The notes: a model not told the origin generated them from the sequence alone. A DNA stretch of 64,000 nucleotides from Fischerella sp. PCC 9605 (GCF_000517105.1 NZ_KI912149.1:1699946-1763945), one strand, 5' to 3'. Shown: positions 43,717 through 52,513, counted from the stretch's first letter. Numbers and translations are program-made.

Positions 43717-45114
43717 TTATAGTTGTAAAATTGCTCTAGCTAGCATTAGATAAATAAAAACTCCCAAAACATCTACAAGAGACGTAATAAAAGGAGCTGA
43801 CATTAAGGCTGGATCTAAACCGATCGCACCAAATAAAAAAGGTAAGCCAGAACCTGAAACAGCTGCTAAGATAGTAATTGCCAGCAAACTCATCCCTACA
43901 GTAATTGCTATTGGCAAACTACCTTCAAGCAAATAAGCCCAGAAAATCACTGCTATCCCTAACATCACTCCCAATAGCGCTCCTGTGATTGTTTCCCGCG
44001 TCACAACTTGCAAAGCTTTTTTGATGCCAACTTCCCTAAGATTAAGACCTCGAATTACCACTGTTGAAGATTGCGCTCCGACATTTCCACCTGCGTCAAT
44101 CAATAAGGGAATAAAGGCAGCTAAGGCAACAACTTGTTCTAAAACATTCTCCTGAGCACTGATAACAGCAGTAGTACCAGTATTGGCAAGTAAGAGAACA
44201 AATAGCCAGACCACCCGTTTACGAGCTGCTGTCAACACGTTCGTCTGGAAATAGTTATCGCCCCCAGCTTCCACGCCACCTAGTTTGTAAATATCTTCCG
44301 TGGTTTCTTGCTCTAAGACATCCAGCACGTCATCCACAGTCACAATACCAACGAGACGCTGTTCTGTATCCACTACAGGCACAGCTAATAAGTCGTAGCG
44401 TTGGATAATTTGCGCTACTTCTTCTTGGTCTGTATCCGTTTGAACGAATACCACATCACGGGTCATAATTTCACCCAACCTTTGCTCTGGCTGGGCAATC
44501 ACTAAATCTCTAAAGGAAAGAGTTCCCGTGAGACGGCGTTCTCTATCAGTCACGTAAAGGTAGTAGATAATTTCAGTGGCACTAGCTAAAACGCGAACCC
44601 GCTCAATAGCTTGGCTAACTGTTAAATCCTCCTTCACAGAAAGATATTCTGTGGTCATGATCCGCCCAGCAGTACCCTCTTTGTAGCCTAGAAGTAGGGC
44701 AGTAGCTTCGCGTTCAGCTGGACTGAGTTGTTGCAATAGACGCTGGACGACAACAGCGGGTAACTCGTCAAATAGTCGCGCTCGATCGTCTGGCGACATC
44801 TTATCTACAATGTCAAGAACTTCTTGCTGCCTTAATTCTGCAATCAAGGACTGCTGGATGCTGGAGTCGAGATATTCATAGACTTCGATTGCCTCTTGTT
44901 TGGAAAGTAAGCGAAAAGCTATAGCCTGCATAGCTTTTGGCAAACCCTCAATAGCTTGAGCAATATCCGCAGGTTGTACGGGTACCAATAGGGCTTTTGC
45001 TCCCTGGAAGTTTTCTTGTTGTAGCAGTGCTTCGAGTTGCGATCGCACTAACTCCACAAGTTCTTGTCGGGACACACTCAGTTGGCATGGAGAGGAAGGT
45101 GGATTCTCAGTCAA
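43717..45114 (-). CDS. mgtE: MgtE magnesium transporter
   Basis: A 465-residue Mg2+ channel. The cytoplasmic N-domain (about 10-140, with AIEGLPKAMQAIAFRLLSK and KMSPDDRARLFDELPAVVVQ) precedes tandem CBS domains (about 145-270, MTTEYLSVKEDLTVSQAIER, LLAVPVVDTEQRLVGIVTVD). A connecting helix and five membrane helices (about 295-465) with FIPLLIDAGGNVGAQSSTVV and FGAIGLDPALMSAPFITSLV lining the pore follow. Mg2+ enters when cytosolic Mg2+ is low. A 150-base element and a regulon-type promoter at 45507 lie upstream, so regulation by the same two-component system is possible. Confidence 0.94.
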   Translation of the reverse strand: MTENPPSSPCQLSVSRQELVELVRSQLEALLQQENFQGAKALLVPVQPADIAQAIEGLPKAMQAIAFRLLSKQEAIEVYEYLDSSIQQSLIAELRQQEVLDIVDKMSPDDRARLFDELPAVVVQRLLQQLSPAEREATALLLGYKEGTAGRIMTTEYLSVKEDLTVSQAIERVRVLASATEIIYYLYVTDRERRLTGTLSFRDLVIAQPEQRLGEIMTRDVVFVQTDTDQEEVAQIIQRYDLLAVPVVDTEQRLVGIVTVDDVLDVLEQETTEDIYKLGGVEAGGDNYFQTNVLTAARKRVVWLFVLLLANTGTTAVISAQENVLEQVVALAAFIPLLIDAGGNVGAQSSTVVIRGLNLREVGIKKALQVVTRETITGALLGVMLGIAVIFWAYLLEGSLPIAITVGMSLLAITILAAVSGSGLPFLFGAIGLDPALMSAPFITSLVDVLGVFIYLMLARAILQL

Positions 45115-45336
45115 AAGGCACCTCCTTGATGCAGACTTACATTCAAACCTTTTAAATCAAAATACAAAATATTTAAATTTTTGATTCACACATAAAGAAA
45201 TCCCTAACCCCCAAATATTACTAGACAATAGTCCAGGAATATGGGGGTGAGGAAACATATCAACTCTTGCACCAAAAAAGTGAATCAGTAATTCACCTTT
45301 TTGATTTGCAATTTAGTTAAATCCGCCATAACTAAC

Positions 45337-45486
45337 CCTTTCAAGGTGTAATGTATTTTTCTTGGTGTCTTAGTGTCTTTGTGGTGAAAAAATTGACTTT
45401 TGAACCACCAAGGCACTAAGACACAAAGGTGAAAAGCCCAAAATTCGGGAAATTTTTTGAGGATTTTTACCCACCTTGAAAGGGCT
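45337..45486. mobile_element. 150-bp non-autonomous element with 17-bp direct flanks
   Basis: Direct repeats AATCCGCCATAACTAAC (45320-45336, 45487-45503) flank an insert with 12-base inverted ends (CCTTTCAAGGTG at 45337, complement at 45472-45483). The interior is a GGTGTCTTAGTG-type inverted repeat also seen at 22560. It separates mgtE from its predicted promoter by 167 bases (element plus duplication). Confidence 0.7.
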
Positions 45487-45506
45487 AATCCGCCATAACT
45501 AACTTC

Positions 45507-45538
45507 AGTATTGGCAGTAAATGTGAAGAGAAAGTGAC
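45507..45538 (-). promoter_or_regulatory. Regulon-type promoter upstream of mgtE
   Basis: Minus strand GTCACTTTCTCTTCACATTT and AATACT (45507-45512) ten bases beyond. It is extended by CAATACTGAAG, identical to the site at 46131. mgtE starts 392 bases downstream; without the inserted element the leader would be about 225 bases. Confidence 0.7.
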
Positions 45539-45563
45539 AGCAGTAGAAGTAAATTAAACAATA

Positions 45564-45917
45564 TTAAGTTACATTTCTGACTAAAAGTCCCAGCACTGTA
45601 GAAACAATCGTCAGAACAACAGAAGCTAACAATGCAGGTAAGAAACCAGCAACAACAAAACCAGGAACGAGGAATCCTACCAGCCAAAGCATGAGCGCAT
45701 TAACGACAAAAAGAAATAAACCTAGCGTGATAATTGTAAGGGGAAGCGTCAAAATCACCAAAAAAGGTCGAACAATCGCATTGACTAAGCCTAAAATCAA
45801 CGCGGCAATTGCAGCTGTGCCAAAAGTGTTAAACTCAAAGCCTGGTACAAAATAGGCTGTAAGCAATAGTGATAGAGCTGCAACTAGCCAAGTTAGTAAG
45901 AAGTTCACTATCAACAT
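45564..45917 (-). CDS. Holin-superfamily-IV-like membrane protein (paralogue 2)
   Basis: A 117-residue, four-helix membrane protein (VNFLLTWLVAALSLLLTAYF, then FNTFGTAAIAALILGLVNAI, LPLTIITLGLFLFVVNALML and a final helix). The gap between the third and fourth helices contains VGFLVPGFVVAGF, the counterpart of the VPGFRLR-type loop in the copies at 6787 and 59724. Function is unknown; probably envelope homeostasis. A regulon-type promoter lies at 46131-46162, separated by 7-mer repeats inserted in the leader. Confidence 0.8.
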   Translation of the reverse strand: MLIVNFLLTWLVAALSLLLTAYFVPGFEFNTFGTAAIAALILGLVNAIVRPFLVILTLPLTIITLGLFLFVVNALMLWLVGFLVPGFVVAGFLPALLASVVLTIVSTVLGLLVRNVT

Positions 45918-46130
45918 GCTTCAAATATCGTTCCTGGTCAAAGTTTGATACCAGTTTTAAAAATTGTAAATAGGGCAGATGGGGATATGAAAAAGTCAAA
46001 AGTTAAAAGATTTTTTGACTTTTGACTTTCCCCCATTGCCCGATCTGTCACAACACGTGTGGGTTCTAAACCCACCACACACAACAGTTAGAGGTCTAAA
46101 GGAGTGTAACCTCCTTCTCTAGCTATCTTC

Positions 46131-46162
46131 AGTATTGCCAAAAAATGTGAACAGAAAGTGAC
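46131..46162 (-). promoter_or_regulatory. Regulon-type promoter upstream of the holin-like gene
   Basis: Minus strand GTCACTTTCTGTTCACATTT with AATACT (46131-46136) at the standard ten-base distance, embedded in CAATACTGAAG. The target gene starts at 45917, 214 bases on. The leader contains a GTCAAAAG/CTTTTGAC inverted repeat (45990-46030). Confidence 0.72.
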
Positions 46163-46178
46163 GCACTCACTACTGCGA

Positions 46179-47456
46179 CTACTTGAGTGGCAAAAAAATT
46201 TGAAAAGTTGACCCCTTATCGATGACACTTTTGACATTAATATGACCAGCGTGTGCAGAGACGATTTGTTGGACAATTGATAACCCTAAACCATATCCGC
46301 CAGTTTTGCGCGATCGCTTTTTATCCACCCGATAAAACCGCTCAAAAATATGCGGTAGATCAGCTTCAGGAATACCGATACCATTGTCTATAACTTCAAT
46401 CACAGCCCAATTTGACTGGATGAACAGCCGCAGCTGAACTTGACCTCCAGGGGGAGTATATTTACAAGCATTACTGAGTAAATTAACTACTGCTTGACGC
46501 AGCAAGTCGGCATCACCGAGCACAATCACACTAGTAGTTGGTAAAGTATAAGTTAGATTGAGATGTTTTGCAGCGTCTTGGGTTGCATATTCATCTGCTA
46601 TCTGTAAAAGCTCACTCTTCAAGTCAACTTGTTGTAAAGATTCAGGTGATAATCGACCTGCATGGCGCGCGAGAAACAGCAGATTATTCACCAGAGTACT
46701 CATTGACTTGGCGACATCAAGAATTTTCTCGAAGCGCTGACGCTGCATTTCGGGACTACTAGATTGAGAAATTAACCCGTATTGGGCATTACTAGTAATA
46801 GCTGACAAAGGCGATCGCAATTCATGGGAAGCATCAGCTGTGAAGCGTTGTAGCTGGTCGTAGCTGTCACGAATGGGTTGCATTGCTATTCCCCCCAAAC
46901 ACCAACCAGCTAAACCGATAACTCCTAAGGTCACTGGTACTGTCAAAAGTAAAACCAATCGTAACTGAGCCAGATTATTTTGTGCCGATGCTAGCGGCGT
47001 TGCAACTTGGAGATAACCGATTAATAAATTATCCTGGTAGACGGGCAGCGTTAACTGACGGAGCCAAGTAACGGTGGATGCTCCCTTTGAGGAGTAAAAC
47101 GTGGTTTTGAGAGTGTGAAAACCAGGGGTGATTGTCAACTGCGCCTCTGGAGTCGTACCGAAAAATTGCACCAGTTCCCCTTTGGTGTCGTACCAACGCG
47201 CATATACGAATTCAGTACCCAGTGGTGGTACGTTACTTCCTAAAAGCGGCACATTTTCTAGATCTAGCTGTTTTTTACGCAGCTCGTACTTTGCGTTCAC
47301 CGCCATGACTCTGGATTTTTTGTAGAGTAAGCGATCGAGATCCTCTAGTTCGTCTAAGACTGCTTGATAGTAAATTACTCCCGCAAAAATAACCAAAATG
47401 CTCCCCATCGTGAGGGTAAACCATAGAGCTAAATTACTGCGACTACGATGAAACAT
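46179..47456 (-). CDS. Sensor histidine kinase (RppB-like)
   Basis: A 425-residue membrane kinase. Helix 1 (LALWFTLTMGSILVIFAGVI) and helix 2 (LVLLLTVPVTLGVIGLAGWC, about 175-195) bound a 140-residue periplasmic sensor region (VPPLGTEFVYARWYDTKGEL and WLRQLTLPVYQDNLLIGYL). The kinase core has the H-box DASHELRSPLSAI, the N-box LLSNACKYTPPGGQ, the G boxes IDNGIGIPE and GGYGLGLSIVQQI. It resembles the RppB/NrsS group of cyanobacterial sensors. Its partner regulator is probably the OmpR-type protein at 48357, with one opposite-strand gene between them. The signal is unknown. Confidence 0.92.
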   Translation of the reverse strand: MFHRSRSNLALWFTLTMGSILVIFAGVIYYQAVLDELEDLDRLLYKKSRVMAVNAKYELRKKQLDLENVPLLGSNVPPLGTEFVYARWYDTKGELVQFFGTTPEAQLTITPGFHTLKTTFYSSKGASTVTWLRQLTLPVYQDNLLIGYLQVATPLASAQNNLAQLRLVLLLTVPVTLGVIGLAGWCLGGIAMQPIRDSYDQLQRFTADASHELRSPLSAITSNAQYGLISQSSSPEMQRQRFEKILDVAKSMSTLVNNLLFLARHAGRLSPESLQQVDLKSELLQIADEYATQDAAKHLNLTYTLPTTSVIVLGDADLLRQAVVNLLSNACKYTPPGGQVQLRLFIQSNWAVIEVIDNGIGIPEADLPHIFERFYRVDKKRSRKTGGYGLGLSIVQQIVSAHAGHINVKSVIDKGSTFQIFLPLK

Positions 47457-47701
47457 GAAACTTAGGCGAGAGGCTTATACTATGCAGATGTAGCTAAAAT
47501 CCTCTGAAAGCGCGTTTGTGAAAGTATTGGCGCAATAGTCGTTTATTTTACTACCTAGGCTAGAAAAACCAACAGGATATCTTTCATCACTTAGATTCTT
47601 ATAAAGCGTGAGTGTGAAAAAGTTTTTGCACAACAATTGTGACACTCGGTTTATCCAAATTTTAATCTGCCTACTTGCTGCCCAACTAAGTTCGTTGCCA
47701 T

Positions 47702-48307
47702 ATGTCCTTGTCCCACTTATTGCAAAAACTGCACTCTTCCAAGTTAGAATATTTGCTGCCTCTGCCGCTGCTCCTAATTGCTTTTGGACTTGGTGGTGAA
47801 TCGTTGACAAATCTACTATTGAGTCGTTCCTACCCTACACTAGACAAGCTCCAAGCTGATACGCAAACGGTAAAGGTGCAGGTTGCGGCCAATGTGGTAG
47901 TAACCGAAGTTGAAATTGAAAAAGAGCAGGAGTTTACCGAAGTTGAACTTAAGACCGCAAACTCTGTACTCAAAAAGTTAACGTTCAAGGTTCCAGTCAC
48001 AGAATTAAGCAAGGCAAAAGCCATAATTGCTAAAGAACTGGGAGTATCTGGTGAAGTAGAAACTCTGCAAGCTGATACACAAATGCAAGTGCGATCTACG
48101 GTTCAAGTGCTAGGAATACTAGCTGAAATAGAAAAAAAGCAAGAAATTACAAAAATTGAGGTCAATACCGCCAACTCCATACTTAAAAAGTTAGAATTTG
48201 AATTGCCAGTCACAGAATTCAGCTCTGTAAAAGCCATGATTACCCAAGAACTGGGATTGTCTCGTGAAGATGCCAGGATGTTAGTCAGCTATCGGGTAAA
48301 AAATTAG
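47702..48307 (+). CDS. Membrane-anchored protein with a duplicated domain, between kinase and regulator genes
   Basis: A 201-residue protein with an N-terminal hydrophobic segment (YLLPLPLLLIAFGLGGESLT). The rest contains two copies of a roughly 65-residue unit: TLDKLQADTQTVKVQVAAN, EVEIEKEQEFTEVELKTAN and LTFKVPVTELSKAKAIIAKE; then LQADTQMQVRSTVQVLGIL, EIEKKQEITKIEVNTANSIL and LEFELPVTEFSSVKAMITQE. Each ends in a helix followed by ELG-S-E. It is probably periplasmic. Lying on the opposite strand between the sensor kinase and the response regulator, it is a candidate accessory sensor or ligand. No known family. Confidence 0.7.
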   Translation: MSLSHLLQKLHSSKLEYLLPLPLLLIAFGLGGESLTNLLLSRSYPTLDKLQADTQTVKVQVAANVVVTEVEIEKEQEFTEVELKTANSVLKKLTFKVPVTELSKAKAIIAKELGVSGEVETLQADTQMQVRSTVQVLGILAEIEKKQEITKIEVNTANSILKKLEFELPVTEFSSVKAMITQELGLSREDARMLVSYRVKN

Positions 48308-48356
48308 CAAGCATTCAAAATTAAAAGAATAATTCTTAATTTTTTACTTTTTATGT

Positions 48357-49034
48357 TTAATTGTCTGGAGCTTTTAAGCTATAACCCATACCGTAGACAG
48401 TTTTAATCCAATCCGCTGCACCAACTAACTGCAAGCGATGCCGCAATTTGCGTACTAACACAGTCAACGCATTACTTTCCGGTTCCGTACCCCACTCCCA
48501 CAATGCTTCTTCAATCTGTTCGCGGGTTAAGACTTGATTGCGGTGACGCATTAGGTACTCTAGCAATTGAGCTTCCCGTGGTGATATTTCTACACTTGTG
48601 TGGTTGCGTTCAACAGTTAAGTTACTTAGATGCAGTTGTAAATCTGCAACACGGAGAATATCTCCCACCCACTGAGGAGAACGCCTCGATAGCGCACGTA
48701 CCCGCGCTAAGAGTTCCACTAAGTCAGCAGGTTTGACAAGATAGTCATCTGCTCCTGCATCTAAACCTGTGACTTTATCAGGTGTGGTATCCTTGGCACT
48801 AAGCATCAACACAGGTGCAGTTTTGCCAAGAAGTCGATACTGATGACACAGACTTAACCCGCTGATTGTAGGCAACATCCAGTCTAAAATTAACAAGTCG
48901 TACTCTTTTTTGGACAAGAGCCATTGTGCAGTTTCTCCATCTTCAACGCCATCGACAATATATCCAGCTTCCGATAGTACACCTTGTAATGGCTCTAATT
49001 GTTCGGGATCGTCTTCTACCAGCAATATCCGCAT
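48357..49034 (-). CDS. OmpR-family response regulator (RppA-like)
   Basis: A 225-residue regulator. The receiver domain has the acidic pair EDD (7-9), phospho-acceptor D51 in LLILDWMLP and the conserved Lys in DDYLVKPADL. The C-terminal winged helix (about 130-220) has EISPREAQLLEYLMRHRNQV, NALTVLVRKLRHRL and IKTVYGMGYSLK. Such proteins bind direct repeats with a 10-11 base period, usually overlapping the -35 region. That is the form of the seven repeated promoter sites in this window, so it is the leading candidate for their activator. The match of protein to sites is inference. Confidence 0.93.
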   Translation of the reverse strand: MRILLVEDDPEQLEPLQGVLSEAGYIVDGVEDGETAQWLLSKKEYDLLILDWMLPTISGLSLCHQYRLLGKTAPVLMLSAKDTTPDKVTGLDAGADDYLVKPADLVELLARVRALSRRSPQWVGDILRVADLQLHLSNLTVERNHTSVEISPREAQLLEYLMRHRNQVLTREQIEEALWEWGTEPESNALTVLVRKLRHRLQLVGAADWIKTVYGMGYSLKAPDN

Positions 49035-49276
49035 AAAGATTTTTTGGCAACCAACGCAACTAAAATTGCCAACCTCCCTATTTATGGTAGAAAACCCAAA
49101 TCTACCTCTCGTCTTCCACCAGTAATATTTCTGATTGTAGGTTGTGGATACCTGGATTGATGCTTTATCCTACTCCTCCTGCTATTTTCAAACATAAGGA
49201 AACAGTTTGTTGTATTCTGCAATCCGCACAGTATTGTCAGGCATCAATATAGCATCCCAGCATCAGGAGACAAGCC

Positions 49277-50281
49277 ATGTTGCTTTTGATTCAGGTCGTT
49301 TTATGTATCGTTCTAGTAGTCATCGTAGGTACATGGCTTTCACGCAGCGCTGATATCCTGGCTGAAAAGACTGGTTTGGGACGTACTTTGGTTGGTGCGA
49401 TCCTGCTGGCGGGTGTTACTTCCTTACCAGAGTTGGCAACAGGGATCAGCGCCGTTGCTGTGTTCAATGCACCGGATCTGGCAGCAGGAGGTATCTTTGG
49501 TAGTTGCTTGTTTAACCTGTTCATCCTGGCGCTACTGGATATCGTGACTGGGCCTGGACCCCTGTTTCAACGAGCGCACATCAGTCACGGATTGGCGGCT
49601 GGTTTGGGGTCTATATTGCTAGGTATTGCAGCTGCTGGGATGTTGCTTGCTCAAAGCAACTATAATTTGACTCTGGGCTGGGTTGGCATTCCCAGTATTT
49701 TACTGTTCGTAGTTTATTTCCAAAGCACACGCATAATTGCTCAGTTTGAGCGCCGAAGACGTGCTGAAGTGCTGGAGGTGGAAGCTGAAGTTTTTCAATA
49801 TGAACATATCAAGCGCCAGCAGGCGTATCTGATGTTTGGGTTGCTTTCAGCAGCAATTGTGGTATTGGGGGTGTGGTTGGCATTTTTGGGCGATCGCGTT
49901 GCAGCAGTGACAGGATTGGGGGAAAGTTTTATCGGGGCATTACTGTTAGCAGCAACTACTTCACTACCGGAAGTTGTTGCTGGACTAGCAGCTATCCGAC
50001 TCAATGCTGTGGATCTAGCAGTTTCCAACATCTTTGGTTCCAATATTTTTAATATGGCAATTTTGGGGGTTTACGACATAGCCTATTTCCGGGGCGATTT
50101 GTGGTCTCACATCAGTTCTGTGCATATCTTCACAGCAATTGTGGCATTGATAATGACTTCAGTGGCAATTGTTGGGTTAATTTACCGCGCTGTACGCCCA
50201 TCACGACTGTACATCTCCTGGGATGGGCTGTCACTAATTGCCCTCTATATCGGCGGAATGTATATTATCTATCGCAGTTGA
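49277..50281 (+). CDS. CaCA-family sodium/calcium antiporter
   Basis: A 334-residue membrane antiporter with two inverted-topology halves, each with the ion-binding alpha-repeat: AGVTSLPELATGISAV and NIFGS-like segment GGIFGSCLFNLFILALL in the first half; AATTSLPEVVAGLAAI and SNIFGSNIFNMAILGV in the second. The central loop (FERRRRAEVLEVEAEVFQ) is charged and cytoplasmic. SD GGAG precedes the ATG. It would exchange Ca2+ (or another cation) for Na+ or H+. It is adjacent to the response regulator but on the other strand; ion homeostasis fits the neighbourhood. Confidence 0.92.
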   Translation: MLLLIQVVLCIVLVVIVGTWLSRSADILAEKTGLGRTLVGAILLAGVTSLPELATGISAVAVFNAPDLAAGGIFGSCLFNLFILALLDIVTGPGPLFQRAHISHGLAAGLGSILLGIAAAGMLLAQSNYNLTLGWVGIPSILLFVVYFQSTRIIAQFERRRRAEVLEVEAEVFQYEHIKRQQAYLMFGLLSAAIVVLGVWLAFLGDRVAAVTGLGESFIGALLLAATTSLPEVVAGLAAIRLNAVDLAVSNIFGSNIFNMAILGVYDIAYFRGDLWSHISSVHIFTAIVALIMTSVAIVGLIYRAVRPSRLYISWDGLSLIALYIGGMYIIYRS

Positions 50282-51040
50282 GAGACAATATCGCGGTTCT
50301 CGTTTGAATGAGGTAGGCGGGTAGGGGCAATTCATGAATTGCCCCTACAACTTCACTCAATTGGGAACCGCGATAGCAGCGTCAGTTTTTTCTGGTTGTG
50401 GAAGAACTTGACAAGAACGGTAAACACTTCCACAGGAGTGGATCAAAGTTGCTACTCACCCTATCCAGCCTGTTTGGTGATTTGCTCCCAATCCAGCACC
50501 GTTATCGCCGTTAAAATACTCATAAGTAGAAAGGCATAAATAAACTAAAAACAGTGCGGGCTAGAAGCCCACCCTAGCACATTTATTGCTTTCAGAAAAG
50601 CGATCGCACCTAATAAGCTGTAAGCAAACCGTCGTCCTCTCATCCAAAATGCTAAAGCGAAAACTACCGCAACAGCAGTACCTGAACCCAGTTGTGCGAT
50701 CGCCTCAAACGACCAACTCCAACTCTCACCAAACAAGCGCTGGATAAAAATAATTGGCTCATGACTCCAGAGTATCTCCATCCCTAGAACACCGATTCAG
50801 TAATCTTCAAATCAAAAGAAGGAAAAGAGGACACGGGGAGATTGGGACGCTCTTACACGGAGAGTGTTATTGATAGGTTCTCCGCGTTCCCATTCCCCCT
50901 TTCCCCTCTCCCTTGTCTCATCCATAAAGACAATTTCTGAATACTGAATCGACGTTCTGGATAACACTTTTTTCCTCTTTAAGCGATCGCCTGATTTGAG
51001 CAGTGACAGTGGATTACACCATCAAACTGCTCCTGATGGT
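50282..51040. other. Spacer with hairpin, gene remnant and repeat
   Basis: It holds a long imperfect stem (50288-50375: TATCGCGGTTCTC ... GGAACCGCGATA with an inner perfect palindrome GTAGGGGCAATTCATG and complement at 50321-50348) that may terminate the antiporter transcript. It also holds the PAP2 remnant at 50545-50781, and at 50785-50811 a 27-base sequence shared exactly with 8192-8218. No complete gene. Confidence 0.65.
50545..50781 (-). pseudogene. Truncated PAP2-like phosphatase remnant
   Basis: 78 codons resembling the N-terminus of PAP2-type phosphatases (LFGESWSWSFEAIAQLGSGT, FALAFWMRGRRFAYSLLGAI). The catalytic motifs that should follow are missing; the frame ends in SSPHCF soon after the second helix. 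Similarity is moderate, so the family is tentative. It probably reflects a deletion. Confidence 0.5.
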
Positions 51041-51697
51041 TTACAAGTTTAAGTTGGGGGGCACAATTACCTGGTCAACTACATGAATGACGCCGTTACT
51101 TGCTTGAATGTCTGGCTGAGTAACGCTAGCATTGTTAACTCGAACTTGGTTAGTTGCTTGATCAACTTGTACGTTGACTGGATTATTAGCAAGAGTTTTT
51201 ACCTCTCCAGACTGAAGTTGCTCGGCTGTCAAGTTACCTGGAACAACGTGATAGGTCAAAACCTGTCTGAGAGTCTCGCGGTTTTCTGGTTGAAGCAATC
51301 GCTGTCGAGTTGCTTCGGGGATAGCAGCAAACGCTTGGTCTGAAGGCGCGAACAAGGTATAAGGCCCATCATCATCTAACTTGTCTTCTAAATCTGCTTC
51401 ATCAATCAGATTTGCAAGTGTTGTCAATGAAGGATTAGCTTGTACAACACCCTTTATATCTTCATCCACCGTTGCACCAGGAGTTGCAGGAGGGGTCGTC
51501 GGAGTAGTTGGAGGTTGTTCAGGCGTATCTTCTACATCTGTGGCAGGTGGTGTAGTTGTTGGAGGGACTTGAGCAGTATCGTTTGGTGCACAGGCTGCAA
51601 AAACTGGCAGTAACAGAATACCTGTAGCAAACGCAAACTTTTTAATACTTCGAGCACAATTTTGAGTCTTTATATTCTTCACCATGATACGAGACAT
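51041..51697 (-). CDS. Fasciclin-domain exported protein
   Basis: Start ATG 51697 (218 residues); another in-frame ATG at 51685 is possible. The export signal KKFAFATGILLLPVFAAC ends in a possible lipobox (FAAC). A Thr/Pro linker (VPPTTTPPATDVEDTPEQPP) leads to a fasciclin domain (about 85-218) with VVQANPSLTTLANLIDEADL, DGPYTLFAPSDQAFAAIPEA, LTYHVVPGNL and GVIHVVDQVIVPP. Such proteins are surface adhesins or matrix components. A regulon-type promoter sits only 24-55 bases upstream, with a short leader. Confidence 0.9.
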   Translation of the reverse strand: MSRIMVKNIKTQNCARSIKKFAFATGILLLPVFAACAPNDTAQVPPTTTPPATDVEDTPEQPPTTPTTPPATPGATVDEDIKGVVQANPSLTTLANLIDEADLEDKLDDDGPYTLFAPSDQAFAAIPEATRQRLLQPENRETLRQVLTYHVVPGNLTAEQLQSGEVKTLANNPVNVQVDQATNQVRVNNASVTQPDIQASNGVIHVVDQVIVPPNLNL

Positions 51698-51720
51698 CAA
51701 ACCGTTTAATTGCTTTTCTT

Positions 51721-51752
51721 ACGTTAAACAATAAATGTGAATGGAATGTGAC
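51721..51752 (-). promoter_or_regulatory. Regulon-type promoter for the fasciclin gene
   Basis: Minus strand GTCACATTCCATTCACATTT, then TAACGT (51721-51726) at the standard ten-base distance. The half-sites keep the 11-base spacing (GTGAA 51737, GTGAC 51748 on the plus strand). The -10 differs from AATACT, but its position is exact. Confidence 0.7.
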
Positions 51753-51880
51753 GGTAATTATTGTCTGTCTTACAGCTGAGTAAAGATTCTAATCTCTATC
51801 AAGCAAGTTTTTAGGTTAAAATATTGCTTTTATATCAAAAGATAGATGTTGTATGTTTTTGCAAAACGAGCATTTATTTG

Positions 51881-52033
51881 TATAGGAATCCGGTTTAATT
51901 TTTGAAAAAATCTAAGTACAAGTAGGGTGCGTTAGCCTTTGGCGTAACGCAACGGCAATAAAGGGGGAGGAAAATCCACACCCCTTTTTGCCTCCCCTAC
52001 GTATCTTTTCAAAAATCAAATACTAGTCCTATA
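51881..52033. mobile_element. MITE with TA-flanked inverted ends, copy 2
   Basis: A 153-base copy of the element at 17623: starts TATAGGAATCCGGTTTAAT, ends AAATACTAGTCCTATA, and shares a 60-base identical core (51945-52004). It lacks the GCGATCGC-centred palindrome, explaining the length difference. Confidence 0.75.
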
Positions 52034-52188
52034 TAACTTGAGTAAGAATATTTATCTAACTAGAGATGGTTAATTTAGGCGTGAGTAATTGGTAAATTAA
52101 AAACATAAAATCAGGTTAAATCTTGGTTTAAATAATTCCAAGTTATACCATTTATCCAAATAATTGTAGAATTAAAGGGAGTAAAACC

Positions 52189-52458
52189 ATGAATATTTTA
52201 GCTTGGATTATTTTAGGTTTACTGGCAGGTGCTATTGCTAAATGGATTTATCCTGGTTCGCAAGGGGGCGGCTTGCTTGGAACCATACTTTTGGGAATTG
52301 TAGGAGCTTTTATCGGCGGAACTTTATTTGACCTTCTACAAACAGGAACACTCACTTTTACTGCCGCAAGTCTCTCGCTTCCGGGTGTAATTGTCGCAGT
52401 ATTAGGTGCGATTATCGCTATCTTCTTGTATTATCAGTTTACCCGTAGAGCTTACTAA
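52189..52458 (+). CDS. GlsB/YeaQ/YmgE-family stress membrane protein
   Basis: An 89-residue protein with three membrane helices (ILAWIILGLLAGAIAKWI, LGTILLGIVGAFIGGTLF and LPGVIVAVLGAIIAIFLYYQ). The G-rich motif YPGSQGGGLLGT is diagnostic of the transglycosylase-associated/GlsB group, small inner-membrane proteins induced by general stress. SD AGGGAG precedes the ATG. Terminator hairpin at 52514-52543. The family is clear, the role less so. Confidence 0.9.
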   Translation: MNILAWIILGLLAGAIAKWIYPGSQGGGLLGTILLGIVGAFIGGTLFDLLQTGTLTFTAASLSLPGVIVAVLGAIIAIFLYYQFTRRAY

Positions 52459-52513
52459 AGTAGGTTGTTGTAGCAGTCCAGATAGAGAATTTGGTGGAAA
52501 ATAGTGCCAAGCC

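Noticed and set aside
47518-47545. Possible autoregulatory regulon site before the histidine kinase (GTGAAAGTATTGG)
   Set aside because: CAATACT is present on the minus strand, but the two TCAC half-sites are not at the required positions upstream of it.
47475-47810. 111-codon frame on the minus strand upstream of the histidine kinase
   Set aside because: It overlaps the start of the convincing membrane protein at 47702 in antisense, has no ribosome site and a low-complexity composition without family marks.
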